A program made the translations under genes and the position numbers. This document shows, in pieces, positions 1 through 9,114 of a stretch of 64,000 nucleotides of DNA (its first letter is position 1; the number at the start of each line of letters is the position of its first letter). The notes under the pieces were generated by a model. It did not search any database, was not told the DNA's origin, and saw only the letters and a program-made list of their open reading frames with translations. The DNA comes from an uncultured Rhodanobacteraceae bacterium (GTDB lineage: Bacteria; Pseudomonadota; Gammaproteobacteria; Xanthomonadales; SZUA-5), in NCBI GenBank assembly GCA_937928755.1, contig CALEZI010000101.1:1-64000 (forward strand), in the 5' to 3' direction.

Positions 1-272
1 CGGTGGTGTTCGACGCCACCCATTCGGTGCAGTTGCCGGGCGGGCAGGGCAGCAGTTCCGGCGGTCAGCGCGAATTTGTGCCGGCGCTGGCGCGTGCCGC
101 CGTGGCGGTTGGCGTATCCGGGTTGTTCATGGAAACCCATCCCGATCCAGACAAGGCGCTTTCCGACGGACCCAATGCCTGGCCGCTGCCACGTATGGCG
201 GCGCTGCTGGAAACGCTGGTGCTGCTCGACCGCGCGGTCAAGGCGCGGCCATTCGACGAAGACGGGCTGTGA
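1..272 (+). CDS. kdsA: KdsA, 3-deoxy-8-phosphooctulonate synthase, C-terminal part
   Basis: Condenses arabinose 5-phosphate with phosphoenolpyruvate to KDO 8-phosphate, the lipopolysaccharide inner-core precursor, in the cytoplasm. The reading frame is open from the left edge, so only about the last 90 residues of a normally 270-290 residue enzyme are present. The segments VVFDATHSVQLPG, SGGQREFVPALARAA and ETHPDPDKALSDGPNAW match the end of the KdsA barrel, including the metal/substrate-binding H and D of the HPDP stretch. eno follows 163 bp later on the same strand, as in Lysobacterales. The identification is firm; the start lies outside the window. Confidence 0.95.
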   Translation, partial: VVFDATHSVQLPGGQGSSSGGQREFVPALARAAVAVGVSGLFMETHPDPDKALSDGPNAWPLPRMAALLETLVLLDRAVKARPFDEDGL

Positions 273-435
273 TGGCGCCGGTGCGCCTGTGCCCGAGAGC
301 TTGCCGTCGACCAGCGCGAGACGCCCGCAGAATGCCCGCCCCGCTGGATACCCACATGCCGCTATCCTTGTGCTTCGGCCGGGTGGGTAGCGCCTTCCCG
401 TTTTTCCTTTTCCCTATTCTCTTTTCCTTCTCCTC

Positions 436-1719
436 ATGACCACTATCGCCAAAGTCCTCGCCCGCGAGATCCTCGACTCGCGCGGCAACCCGACGCTTGA
501 AGCCGAAGTCACCCTGGCAAGCGGCCATCGCGGCCGTGCAGCGGTGCCCAGCGGCGCATCGACCGGTTCGCGCGAGGCGATCGAACTGCGAGATGGCGAC
601 AAGACGCGTTATCTCGGCAAGGGTGTGCGCAAGGCCGTCGGCCATGTCAACGGAGCGATCGCCGAAACTGTGGTCGGCATGGATGGCGCCGATCAGCGCG
701 GCCTCGACGACAAACTGATCGCACTCGATGGCACCGATAACAAGGGCAGGCTGGGCGCCAACGCGCTGCTCGGCGTATCGCTGGCCAACGCGCATGCAGT
801 CGCAGCGAGCCGTGGCCAGGGCCTGTGGCAGTACCTCGCGGGTGCCCGCACGCCGATGCTGCCGGTGCCGATGATGAACATCATCAACGGCGGCGCGCAC
901 GCCGACAACAGCGTCGACATGCAGGAGTTCATGGTGTTGCCGGTCGGCCTGGGCAGCTTTTCCGAAGGCTTGCGTGCTGGAACCGAGATCTTCCACGCGC
1001 TCAAGAGCGTGCTCAAGGGCCGCGGATTGGCGACTGCCGTCGGCGACGAGGGCGGATTTGCGCCCGACCTGAGCTCCAACGAAGAAGCGATCGAGGTCAT
1101 TCTCGAAGCCATCGGCAAGGCCGGCTACCGTGCCGGCGAGGACGTCATGCTCGGCCTGGACACCGCCAGCAGCGAGTTCTTCAAGGACGGCCGCTACCAC
1201 CTGGCCTCGGAAGGGCGCTGGCTGACCAGCGAGCAGATGGTCGATTACCTGGAATCGTGGGTGCGCCAATTCCCGATCATCACCGTCGAGGACGGCATGG
1301 CGGAGGACGATTGGACCGGCTGGAAGCTGCTGACCGAGCGCATCGGCAAACGCGTGCAACTGGTCGGCGATGACCTGTTTGTCACCAATACCCGGATCTT
1401 CCAGGAGGGGATCGATCAGGGTATCGCCAACTCGATCCTGATCAAGCTGAACCAGATCGGCACCCTGAGTGAGACGTTGGCGGCCATCGCGCTTGCCGAG
1501 CAAGCCGGATATACGGCGGTGGTTTCGCATCGCTCAGGCGAAACCGAGGACACCACCATTGCCGACCTGTCGGTGGCCACCACGGCCACGCAGATCAAGA
1601 CCGGCTCACTGTGTCGCTCCGACCGGGTAGCCAAGTACAACCAGTTGCTGCGCATCGAGGAAGCGCTCGGCGGCGCGGCGCGCTACGCGGGACGCGACGC
1701 TTTCAGATTCGGTCGCTGA
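436..1719 (+). CDS. eno: Enolase
   Basis: Interconverts 2-phosphoglycerate and phosphoenolpyruvate in glycolysis; also an RNA degradosome partner in related bacteria. The 427 residues are full length. Visible features are NIINGGAHADN (about 148-158), catalytic Glu205 in GDEGGFAP, metal ligands Asp242, Glu285 and Asp312 (GDDLFVTN), catalytic Lys337 in LIKLNQIGTLSET and the family signature SHRSGETEDTTIADLS from 364. The ATG follows a pyrimidine-rich stretch with no evident Shine-Dalgarno, so the ribosome site is weak or unusual. ftsB begins 15 bp after the stop, suggesting co-transcription. Confidence 0.98.
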   Translation: MTTIAKVLAREILDSRGNPTLEAEVTLASGHRGRAAVPSGASTGSREAIELRDGDKTRYLGKGVRKAVGHVNGAIAETVVGMDGADQRGLDDKLIALDGTDNKGRLGANALLGVSLANAHAVAASRGQGLWQYLAGARTPMLPVPMMNIINGGAHADNSVDMQEFMVLPVGLGSFSEGLRAGTEIFHALKSVLKGRGLATAVGDEGGFAPDLSSNEEAIEVILEAIGKAGYRAGEDVMLGLDTASSEFFKDGRYHLASEGRWLTSEQMVDYLESWVRQFPIITVEDGMAEDDWTGWKLLTERIGKRVQLVGDDLFVTNTRIFQEGIDQGIANSILIKLNQIGTLSETLAAIALAEQAGYTAVVSHRSGETEDTTIADLSVATTATQIKTGSLCRSDRVAKYNQLLRIEEALGGAARYAGRDAFRFGR

Positions 1720-1734
1720 GGCCGTACCCCGTCC

Positions 1735-2052
1735 ATGCGCTGGCTGCTGCTGCTGCTGTTGTTGCTGCTGGTCTCGCTGCAGTACCAGTTGTGGTTCCGT
1801 GGTGGCATGAACGATGTCTGGGTACTGGAAAAGGCGCTCGACGACCAACGTGCCGAGAACGCCGCCCTGCGCAAGCGCAACGAAGCCCTTGCCGCCGAGG
1901 TGGAAGATCTCAAGACTGGCCGCGACGCCATCGAAGAACGTGCTCGATCCGAACTCGGCATGATCAAGGCGGGCGAGAAGCTGATCCAGGTCGCCGAGCC
2001 CAAGCGCGCTGCGGAGGCTGCCGCAGAGCGCGCGGCGGATCCCGAACAATGA
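1735..2052 (+). CDS. ftsB: Cell division protein FtsB
   Basis: Small bitopic inner-membrane protein of the FtsQLB divisome complex that signals activation of septal peptidoglycan synthesis. The 105 residues begin with a leucine-rich transmembrane segment (about 3-17), then a coiled-coil region rich in E, K, R and L (about 30-65), with ARSELGMIKAGEKLIQV matching the FtsB core. An Ala/Glu-rich tail of about 20 residues is longer than in E. coli FtsB. Position between eno and ispD is the standard context of this gene in the order. Confidence 0.95.
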   Translation: MRWLLLLLLLLLVSLQYQLWFRGGMNDVWVLEKALDDQRAENAALRKRNEALAAEVEDLKTGRDAIEERARSELGMIKAGEKLIQVAEPKRAAEAAAERAADPEQ

Positions 2053-2131
2053 TCCTGGAGAATTCGGTGCATCGGGATTCGACTGGCGGCTGCGCCACCG
2101 GACCGGGCGCAAGAGCCAGGATGATCCGGGA

Positions 2132-2830
2132 ATGATCTGGGCCGTGGTCCCCGCAGCGGGCAGCGGGCGGCGCTTCGGTGCCGGGATGCCGAAACAATAT
2201 GCGCCGATCGACGGCCAGCCACTTTTGCATTGGACCCTGACGCGGCTGGCGTCGGTGCAGCGGATCGAAGGATTGGTGGTGGCACTGGCGGCTGACGATC
2301 CGTTCTGGCCGGGTTGGCCAGCGATCGACGGCAAGCCGGTGCGCACTGCTGTCGGCGGCGCCGAACGCGTCGATTCGGTCCTGGCTGGATTGCGCGAACT
2401 GCCGCAAGCGGTCGATGAACGCGATCTGGTGCTGGTGCACGATGCGGCGCGACCTTGCGTGCGCAGCAGCGACATCGACCGCCTGATCGACGCCATCGGC
2501 GAGCGCGACGGTGGACTGCTGGCGGCGCCGGTACGCGACACCTTGAAGCGTCAGTCCGATCGCCCCGGCGATTGCGCGGAAGTCGAAGCAACCGTTGCGC
2601 GTGCGGGATTGTGGCGTGCATTGACACCGCAGGCGTTCCGCCGCGGGGCGTTGCGGCGGGCGCTCGAGTGCGCGCTCGCCCAGCAGCAGGTTCCGACCGA
2701 CGAAGCACAAGCGATGGAATGGAACGGCGTGCAGCCGATCCTGGTCGAAGGCGCGGAGGACAACATCAAGGTGACCACGATCCACGATCTGGCGCTGGCG
2801 CGCTTTCTGTTGCGCGAACAATCCCCATGA
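2132..2830 (+). CDS. ispD: IspD, 2-C-methyl-D-erythritol 4-phosphate cytidylyltransferase
   Basis: Third step of the MEP isoprenoid pathway: couples CTP to methylerythritol phosphate. The 232 residues start with the nucleotide-binding signature PAAGSGRRFGAGMPKQY (Gly-rich loop plus Lys); VLVHDAARPCV is the conserved IspD motif, and TDEAQAME and GAEDNIKVTT complete the active site. Length is normal. Its stop overlaps the start of ispF by ATGA, implying translational coupling of the two pathway enzymes. Confidence 0.97.
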   Translation: MIWAVVPAAGSGRRFGAGMPKQYAPIDGQPLLHWTLTRLASVQRIEGLVVALAADDPFWPGWPAIDGKPVRTAVGGAERVDSVLAGLRELPQAVDERDLVLVHDAARPCVRSSDIDRLIDAIGERDGGLLAAPVRDTLKRQSDRPGDCAEVEATVARAGLWRALTPQAFRRGALRRALECALAQQQVPTDEAQAMEWNGVQPILVEGAEDNIKVTTIHDLALARFLLREQSP

Positions 2831-3324
2831 ACCGCTGGCCGCGTATCGGCATCGGCTACGATGTGCACGCCTTCGGGCCGGGCGATCACGTGATGCTCGG
2901 CGGCGTGCGCATTCACCATGGCCACGGCATCGTCGCCCACTCGGATGGCGACGTTGCCCTGCATGCACTATGCGATGCGCTGCTCGGCGCACTTGCGCTG
3001 GGCGACATCGGCAAGCATTTTCCGCCCGGCGATGAACGTTGGCGCGGTGCCGATAGCCGCACGTTGCTGCGTCACTGCCGCCAACTGGTTGCCGCGCGTG
3101 GATATGCCGTGGGCAACTGCGACCTGGTGGTGGTCTGCGAGAGACCGCGCCTCGGGCCGCATGTGACGGCGATGCGCGAGTGCATCGCGGCAGATCTCGG
3201 CACCGAGGTCGATGCAGTCAGCGTCAAGGCGACCACCTCCGAGCGTCTCGGATTCACCGGGCGCGAGGAGGGCATCGCCGCCCAGGCGGTGGTGCTGCTG
3301 TATCCGTCCGGCGACCCGCGATGA
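2827..3324 (+). CDS. ispF: IspF, 2-C-methyl-D-erythritol 2,4-cyclodiphosphate synthase
   Basis: Cyclises CDP-methylerythritol 2-phosphate in the MEP pathway; trimeric zinc enzyme. The 165 residues show GIGYDVHAF with metal ligands Asp and His, HSDGDVALHALCDALLGA with the third His, and DIGKHFPP. The ATG at 2827 was chosen because it overlaps the ispD stop and opens directly into the conserved N-terminus (MNRWPRIGIGYDVH); the frame is open further upstream but has no IspF similarity there. An ATGA overlap with truD follows. Confidence 0.97.
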   Translation: MNRWPRIGIGYDVHAFGPGDHVMLGGVRIHHGHGIVAHSDGDVALHALCDALLGALALGDIGKHFPPGDERWRGADSRTLLRHCRQLVAARGYAVGNCDLVVVCERPRLGPHVTAMRECIAADLGTEVDAVSVKATTSERLGFTGREEGIAAQAVVLLYPSGDPR

Positions 3325-4373
3325 GCCTCGCCTACGCCTGGGGCGGGCCTCCGCTGCGTGGCCTGCTGAAGTCGGCCCCCGAGGATTTCGTCGTCGAGGA
3401 GACCTTGAGCTTCGCTGCCGACGGGCTGGGCGAGCACGATCTGCTGTGGATCGAGAAGCGCGGTGCGAATACCGAATGGGTGGCCCGTGGTCTGGCACGC
3501 TTCGCCAAGGTGCCGCAAGTGGCGATCGGCTTTGCTGGCCTCAAGGATCGCCATGCCGTCGCCCGGCAGCACTTCACGGTGCAGTTGCCTGGCCGCAGCG
3601 TCGATTGGTCGACGCTGGAACTGGCCGGTGTGCAGGTGCTGAACGTGCAGCGGCACTCGCGAAAGCTGAAGCGCGGAGCATTGGTCGGCAATGGCTTCGA
3701 ACTGATGCTGCGCGAAGTGAGCGGCGACACCGGGCGCGCTCGCATTCTGCTCGAGAATCTGCGTGCGCGAGGTGCCCCCAATTACTTCGGCGAGCAGCGT
3801 TTTGGCCTCGGTGGCGGCAACCTCGATCTGGCGCGACGATTGTTTGCCGGTGCGCAGTTGGAGCGCAGCGAGCGTGCGTTCGCGCTGTCGGCCGCGCGCA
3901 GCGCCATCTTCAACGGCGTGCTCGATCGCCGCGTTCGCGACGGCACCTGGAATCGGGTCATCGAGGGTGACCTGTGCAACCTCGCCGGCCGCCGCGCCTG
4001 GTTCGGCCCGGTCGAGCCCGATGGCGTGCTCGAACAACGCTGCGATGAAGGCGATATCCATCCCACCGGACCGCTCTGGGGGACGCCGCCGGCACCGACG
4101 GCCAGCGCCTGCGCAGCGCTCGAGCAGCAGTGCGCAGAGGCCTTCGGCGATCTGGCTGCGGGTTTGATCGGGGCTGGGGTGGAATCGGAGCGACGGCCAT
4201 TGCGCGCCATTCCCGATCGCCTGGAATGGCGCTGGCAGGATGACGCCGAGATGCCCGATCGTGTACTGCGTCTGCGTTTTGGTCTGCCGCCGGGTGCCTA
4301 CGCCACAGCACTGATCCGCGAATTGATCGATGTCGCCGGCGATTTGCCTACTGGCGCCGACACCTCCGATTGA
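3321..4373 (+). CDS. truD: TruD, tRNA pseudouridine(13) synthase
   Basis: Isomerises U13 of tRNA-Glu to pseudouridine. The 350 residues include the N-terminal KSAPEDFVVEE motif and GFAGLKDRHAVARQ with the catalytic Asp, and NYFGEQRFG, all typical of TruD. The start overlaps the ispF stop (ATGA). In many gammaproteobacteria surE and pcm follow truD; here the next gene on the strand is a DUF47 protein instead, so that synteny is broken. Confidence 0.96.
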   Translation: MSLAYAWGGPPLRGLLKSAPEDFVVEETLSFAADGLGEHDLLWIEKRGANTEWVARGLARFAKVPQVAIGFAGLKDRHAVARQHFTVQLPGRSVDWSTLELAGVQVLNVQRHSRKLKRGALVGNGFELMLREVSGDTGRARILLENLRARGAPNYFGEQRFGLGGGNLDLARRLFAGAQLERSERAFALSAARSAIFNGVLDRRVRDGTWNRVIEGDLCNLAGRRAWFGPVEPDGVLEQRCDEGDIHPTGPLWGTPPAPTASACAALEQQCAEAFGDLAAGLIGAGVESERRPLRAIPDRLEWRWQDDAEMPDRVLRLRFGLPPGAYATALIRELIDVAGDLPTGADTSD

Positions 4374-4428
4374 GCGAGCATGCGCGGCGTCACAAAACCT
4401 TCATGATTGCGATCGTCGCGGGGCTGAC

Positions 4429-5055
4429 ATGTTTTCGTTGCAGACCATCTTCGGCAAGGGCGACCGCTTCTTCGGATTGCTCGAGGACAGCGCCGCTGCC
4501 GCGCTCGATGCGACGCGGGCCCTGCTGGCGCTGGTCGAGCGCAAGTCCACCCAGCCCTCGCTGGAGGAGTTCCGGCTGGCTCGCGAGCGGGAACGCCGCG
4601 TCGCCGATGCCATTCGCAGCGAATTGGTGAAGACCTTCATCACCGCGCTCGAACGCGAAGACATCGAGGCGCTGGGCAACGCGCTCTACCGCATTCCAAA
4701 AACGGTCGAAAAGTTTGCCGAACGTTATGCCCTGGCCGGCGAGCGCATTCACGGCATCGATTTCGTGCCGCGCGCGCACATGCTGGTCGATGCCGCCGAA
4801 GTGGTCGGCAAGATGGTGCACGAACTGCGCACGATGAAGATCGAGCCCATGAAGGCATTGTCCGATCGCCTGCGCGCGATCGAGGTCGAGGCCGATCGGC
4901 TGATGCTCGAACTGTACCGCGAGCTGTATGCCGGCAAATACGATCCGATCCAGACCTTCATGGTGCACGACTTCTACGAGATTCTCGAAAAGGCCATCGA
5001 CCGCTGTCGCGAAGCGGGCGTGGTGGCCTACCAGATCGTGCTCAAGAACAATTGA
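4429..5055 (+). CDS. DUF47 family PhoU-like phosphate transport regulator
   Basis: An all-helical protein of 208 residues matching the DUF47/PhoU-like family (core FFGLLEDSAAAALDATRALL near the start, then LVDAAEVVGKMVHELR). Members are usually encoded next to PiT phosphate permeases and are thought to modulate them. The ATG at 4429 opens into the conserved FSLQTIFGKGDRFF; in-frame upstream sequence looks non-coding. The PiT permease lies 118 bp downstream on the same strand, supporting a shared role. No Pho box was recognised upstream. Confidence 0.88.
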   Translation: MFSLQTIFGKGDRFFGLLEDSAAAALDATRALLALVERKSTQPSLEEFRLARERERRVADAIRSELVKTFITALEREDIEALGNALYRIPKTVEKFAERYALAGERIHGIDFVPRAHMLVDAAEVVGKMVHELRTMKIEPMKALSDRLRAIEVEADRLMLELYRELYAGKYDPIQTFMVHDFYEILEKAIDRCREAGVVAYQIVLKNN

Positions 5056-5173
5056 GGATGAGTGTGGTTGCCCATGCCGCGCACGAAGCCGGCTCTCAGC
5101 CTCCTTTCGTCTGGCCTCGGGCCAAAATGCATCAGAAATTTCTTCATCGAATCAATGGGCAACCACACCAACC

Positions 5174-6292
5174 ATGGCCCTGACCCTGCTGTTGCTGCTG
5201 ATTCTGGTCGCGCTGACGTTCGAGTTCATCAACGGCTTCCACGACACCGCCAATTCGATCGCCACGGTGGTGGCCACCAAGGTGCTGACGCCGGTTCAGG
5301 CAGTCAGCCTGGCGGCGTCGATGAACCTGATCGGTGCGCTGGCCGGCGATGCCGTGGCCAAGACGATCTCCAGCGGACTGGTCGACACCAGCGTGGTGAC
5401 GATCACTTCCGGTGTGCTGATGTGTGCGCTGCTCGGGGCCATCATCTGGAACCTGATCACCTGGTGGTGGGGATTGCCATCGAGTTCCAGCCATGCGTTG
5501 ATCGGCGGTCTGTGTGGCGCAGCGGTGGCAGCGGCCGACGGCAATCTCGACGCGCTGATCTGGGCTCAGGAAGCGGATCCCTGGTACAAGGGTGGTGGCC
5601 TGTTCTACAAGGTCGTGGTGCCGATGGTGAGTTCGCCGGTCATTGGATTTCTGCTCGGCGTCATGCTCATGGGGCTGTTGTTCGCGATGGTCGCGGCGCT
5701 GGCTCGATCAGGCGGATGGCTGGCCACTTTGGCGCGGCCACGCTGGGTGAACGCATTCTTCGGCAAGGCGCAGCTGATTTCCGCCGCCTACATGGGTTTC
5801 GCGCATGGGCTCAATGACGCGCAGAAGACCATGGGAATCATTGCCCTGGCATTGTTCGGGGCACAGGTGGCGGGCACGCTGGACGACTTGCCCGAATTCC
5901 TCGCTTTCCTGCACCCCGGTACCGAAGCCGGAGGCATCGATACCTGGATCAAGGTCACTTGCGCGCTGGTGATGGCCGCGGGCACCGCCGCCGGCGGCTG
6001 GCGCATCATCAAGACGCTCGGTCACAAGATGGTCAAACTGCATCCGATCCATGGTTTTGCTGCCGAAACGGCGTCGGCGACGATTCTTTCCGGTGCTGCG
6101 ATGCTCGGCATGCCGGTCTCGACCACCCACAGCATTTCCACCGCGATCATGGGCGTCGGCTTCGCCAAACGCGCCAACGCGCTGCGCTGGACGGTGGTCG
6201 AACGCATCCTGTGGGCGTGGGTGTTCACCATTCCGGTTACCGCGTCGATCGCCTATGCGCTGGTCGCCGGCGTGCGTGCATCGGGAGGTTAG
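5174..6292 (+). CDS. PiT family inorganic phosphate transporter
   Basis: Low-affinity metal-phosphate/H+ symporter of the inner membrane. The 372 residues contain many hydrophobic segments and the two PiT signature repeats: FEFINGFHDTANSIATVVAT near the N-terminus and GFAHGLNDAQKTMGIIALAL in the C-terminal half, plus WGLPSSSSHALIGGLCGAA and GMPVSTTHSISTAIMG. The ATG at 5174 was chosen because it begins the first membrane segment. Paired with the DUF47 gene upstream. Confidence 0.95.
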   Translation: MALTLLLLLILVALTFEFINGFHDTANSIATVVATKVLTPVQAVSLAASMNLIGALAGDAVAKTISSGLVDTSVVTITSGVLMCALLGAIIWNLITWWWGLPSSSSHALIGGLCGAAVAAADGNLDALIWAQEADPWYKGGGLFYKVVVPMVSSPVIGFLLGVMLMGLLFAMVAALARSGGWLATLARPRWVNAFFGKAQLISAAYMGFAHGLNDAQKTMGIIALALFGAQVAGTLDDLPEFLAFLHPGTEAGGIDTWIKVTCALVMAAGTAAGGWRIIKTLGHKMVKLHPIHGFAAETASATILSGAAMLGMPVSTTHSISTAIMGVGFAKRANALRWTVVERILWAWVFTIPVTASIAYALVAGVRASGG

Positions 6293-6469
6293 GCCTCGGT
6301 CGCCGCTGTCGCCTTCGCATGCGTTGTTTGCCGACAGCCAAGCCCTTTGGAAAGCCGGGCCGGGGGCTGCAGAACAAGGTCAGGATTCGATCTCGCTTTG
6401 GTCGCGAGTGAGTAGTCGGGAATTGCCGGCTAGACTCGCCGCCCATCGCAGACTGCCGAGTCACCAGCC
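6293..6469. other. Intergenic gap, nothing recognised
   Basis: 177 bp between the PiT permease and the 2OG oxygenase. A short GAGTGAGTAG stretch near 6408 resembles the unit of the repeat at 14504 but is a single copy without its inverted partner. No terminator or promoter stood out. Confidence 0.4.
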
Positions 6470-7405
6470 ATGGGTGGAGTACCGACGCTCGACATTCGTC
6501 GTTTCGCAACCGATCGCGCGGAGTTCGTGGAAGAACTCGGTCGCGCCTATCGTGAGTTCGGATTCTGCTGCATCAGTGGCCATGGAATTCCGGCGGCGCT
6601 GATCGACAACGCCTACGATGCGTTCAGGCGGTTCTTCGACCTGCCGGACGCCGTGAAGCGCCGTTATCACGTCGCCGGTGGCGGTGGGGCGCGCGGCTAC
6701 ACGCCGTTCATGATCGAAACGGCCAAGGACTCGGAGCATCCCGATCTCAAGGAGTTCTGGCACATCGGTCGCGAGATACCGCGCGATTCGGTCTACGCCG
6801 ATGTGATGCCGGAAAATCTCTGGCCAGAGGAAATCGACGGTTTCCGCGAGCACGGATATGCGCTGTACCAGGCGCTGGATCAACTCGGATCGCGCGTGCT
6901 GCGGGCACTGGCCTTGCACATCGGGTTGGCGGAGCACTATTTCGACGACAAGACCCAATTCGGCAACTCGGTCCTGCGCCCGATCCACTATCCGCCGATC
7001 ACCCAGGATGAAGTACCCAACGAGCGCGCCGGCGCGCACGAGGACATCAACTTGATCACCTTGCTGGTCGGTGCCAGCGCCGAGGGGCTGCAGGTCCTGA
7101 CACGCCAGGGCGACTGGCTGCCGGTGACCACCCAGGGCGAAGCCATCGTCGTCAACATCGGCGACATGCTGCAACGCCTGAGCAATCACGTTTACCCATC
7201 GACATCGCACCGGGTGGTCAATCCACCCGGCGACCGCGCGCGCGAGCCGCGATATTCGGTGCCGTTCTTCCTGCACCCGAATCCGGATTTTCTGATCGAT
7301 GTGCTGCCGCAGTGCGTTTCGGCGGACAATCCGAATCGCTATCCGCAGGCGGTCACCGCAAACGAGTATCTACTCGAGCGCCTGCGCGAAATCCGCTTGA
7401 TCTGA
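6470..7405 (+). CDS. Isopenicillin N synthase-like 2OG-Fe(II) oxygenase
   Basis: A 311-residue 2-oxoglutarate/Fe(II)-dependent oxygenase of the isopenicillin N synthase/plant dioxygenase type. The N-terminal DIOX_N domain covers about 5-120 (PTLDIRRF, FGFCCISGHGIP). The double-stranded beta-helix carries the iron ligands His190 and Asp192 (AHEDINLIT) and His247 (STSHRVVNP), and Arg261-x-Ser263 (RYSVPFF) for 2-oxoglutarate. The substrate cannot be told from sequence; bacterial relatives are usually uncharacterised. It stands alone, with a minus-strand gene ending 58 bp downstream. Confidence 0.9.
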   Translation: MGGVPTLDIRRFATDRAEFVEELGRAYREFGFCCISGHGIPAALIDNAYDAFRRFFDLPDAVKRRYHVAGGGGARGYTPFMIETAKDSEHPDLKEFWHIGREIPRDSVYADVMPENLWPEEIDGFREHGYALYQALDQLGSRVLRALALHIGLAEHYFDDKTQFGNSVLRPIHYPPITQDEVPNERAGAHEDINLITLLVGASAEGLQVLTRQGDWLPVTTQGEAIVVNIGDMLQRLSNHVYPSTSHRVVNPPGDRAREPRYSVPFFLHPNPDFLIDVLPQCVSADNPNRYPQAVTANEYLLERLREIRLI

Positions 7406-7463
7406 CGCCGCCACCCCGCGTCCGCGGTGGGTCGCTCGAGTGGCCACTCGGGCCGGCCTGACT

Positions 7464-8960
7464 TCAGCCTTTGCCCTCGTCGGACTCGTCGCTGCGCAGT
7501 CGCGCCAGCATCGCGCGCATGCGCAGGCGGAACAGCGCTGCATCGCGTTCCTTGCTGTCGTCGCTCTCGTCGCTGGCGCCGGTCGGCAAATCTGCCGGGC
7601 CAGCAGTTGCGGTTGCTATTGAAACAGCCGTCGGGCCTGCACTGTTGGCCGGCGCGGGTGCCGTCGCGGCCGGTGATGGCGGCGATGCCGTGGTTGCCGC
7701 TGCTGGCGCCGCCGGCCGCGGCGCTACCGGCGCGGTCGTGGCAACCGCGGGCACCGCCGACAACGTGTCGGAGGGCACGGTGCGTGGCGTTGGGGCAGGC
7801 GCCGAACCCGGCACCGAAATGCGCTCGATCACGATCGGCGCAGTTTCGCCCGAAAGGCCGAGTTTGCTCTCATCGATCTCGATGACTTCGCCGCCACTGA
7901 CCGGAGGCGGTGCCGGAATCACGCCGATCGAGCCCGACAGGGTCGACGGCTGATCCAGTTGCGGTGCCGGCCGGGCGCGTTGCAGCGCATCGGACGAGAA
8001 CACGCTCGGCGACTGCTCGGATGCCTCGAAATTCGCGAGTCCGAGCTTGCTTTCGTCGATCTGGAAGACCGGCTCGAACGGCGCTGGTGCCGGCACAGGC
8101 GTTGGCGCCGGCGTTGGCGCAGGTGGGGTGACCGCTGTCGCCCAGGCATCCATCGACGGCTGAGGTGTCGGCACCGGCGCGCTTGCCGGCGACCGCGGCG
8201 CCGGCGCAGTTTCGCGCTCGCTGAAAGCTCCGGCCGGCGGCTGAACCTCAGTCGCGGCGGACGCTGCCGCTGGCGCCGGATCCCGACGCAGCCGCTGGCG
8301 CAGCGCGTCGGGCAGTTCCTCGGTGAACAGCGAATCGTCTTCGCGTACGACAAATCGGGCGATCTGGTCGAAGAGATCGTCGTCGAGTTGTTCGACCGGC
8401 ACCTGACGCCGGCTTGCGCCCAGCCAGCTGGCGTTTTCGAACATCAGCCGCAGGATCGGGTCCTCGGCGGAAACGGTGGCTTCCATGCGCGCCTTGACGA
8501 AGCCGCGTGCGTGGAAAGTGGCGCACGACAACTCGCCCTGCGGTGTGCGCTTTTCTTCCTTGATGCCACCCAGATGGTATTGGCGAAAGATGCTGGTCAG
8601 CGTCTTGACCCGGGTGACGCCGTCGGCGCGCACCACCGGCGTGCGTTCGCCATCGACCTTGAGGCTCCAGGTCATGGTCGCCGCAAAGCTGCGATGGCGG
8701 CGCTCGTGTTCGACCTTGTAGTCCCAGTAGGGCACCAGGCAAAGTTCCCCATACCCCTGGATTGCCATGCGGATGACGATCGGCGGCTTGACCTCACGCA
8801 GCGTGGACGCCAGCCCTTCGAGGTAGGCGGTGAGCGCCTTCATCTTCGGCTCGATCTGCGTTCGATAGCGCGACTCGCGCTGATCCCGCTCCGCTGCCGC
8901 TTGCTCGGCTTGCAGCCGCTGCTGGTCCGCTTCGCGCTTGAGTCGATCTAGAAAGGACAC
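7464..8960 (-). CDS. Unknown Pro/Ala-rich protein with duplicated IDESKLGL motif
   Basis: Not recognised. About 498 residues if the GTG at 8960 is used; the frame is open upstream but would run into the zipA start on the other strand. The N-terminal 40 residues are charged and likely coiled coil (FLDRLKREADQQRLQAEQ). A folded region of about 230 residues follows (IQGYGELCLVPYWDYKVEHE, TLTSIFRQYHLGGIKEEKRT). The C-terminal half is low-complexity Pro/Ala/Thr sequence holding two copies of IDESKLGL about 70 residues apart, then a charged tail. No signal peptide or membrane segment is evident. The start is uncertain because no good Shine-Dalgarno precedes the GTG. Confidence 0.7.
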   Translation of the reverse strand: MSFLDRLKREADQQRLQAEQAAAERDQRESRYRTQIEPKMKALTAYLEGLASTLREVKPPIVIRMAIQGYGELCLVPYWDYKVEHERRHRSFAATMTWSLKVDGERTPVVRADGVTRVKTLTSIFRQYHLGGIKEEKRTPQGELSCATFHARGFVKARMEATVSAEDPILRLMFENASWLGASRRQVPVEQLDDDLFDQIARFVVREDDSLFTEELPDALRQRLRRDPAPAAASAATEVQPPAGAFSERETAPAPRSPASAPVPTPQPSMDAWATAVTPPAPTPAPTPVPAPAPFEPVFQIDESKLGLANFEASEQSPSVFSSDALQRARPAPQLDQPSTLSGSIGVIPAPPPVSGGEVIEIDESKLGLSGETAPIVIERISVPGSAPAPTPRTVPSDTLSAVPAVATTAPVAPRPAAPAAATTASPPSPAATAPAPANSAGPTAVSIATATAGPADLPTGASDESDDSKERDAALFRLRMRAMLARLRSDESDEGKG

Positions 8961-9114
8961 GCGCAGTCGCCGGGCATTGATCCAGCCCTGATGATAACGG
9001 CAGCGCAGACACTGGCAACAAGCAATATGCCGCCCGAGCGCCATCGGAAACATGCGTTTCGCCTGTGTACGATGGTTGCGTATGCTGCAGCCTGGAAACG
9101 ATCTGAAATACGCC

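Noticed and set aside
4374..5173. Pho box controlling the DUF47/PiT pair
   Set aside because: No CTGTCAT-type direct repeats with the right spacing were found before either gene.
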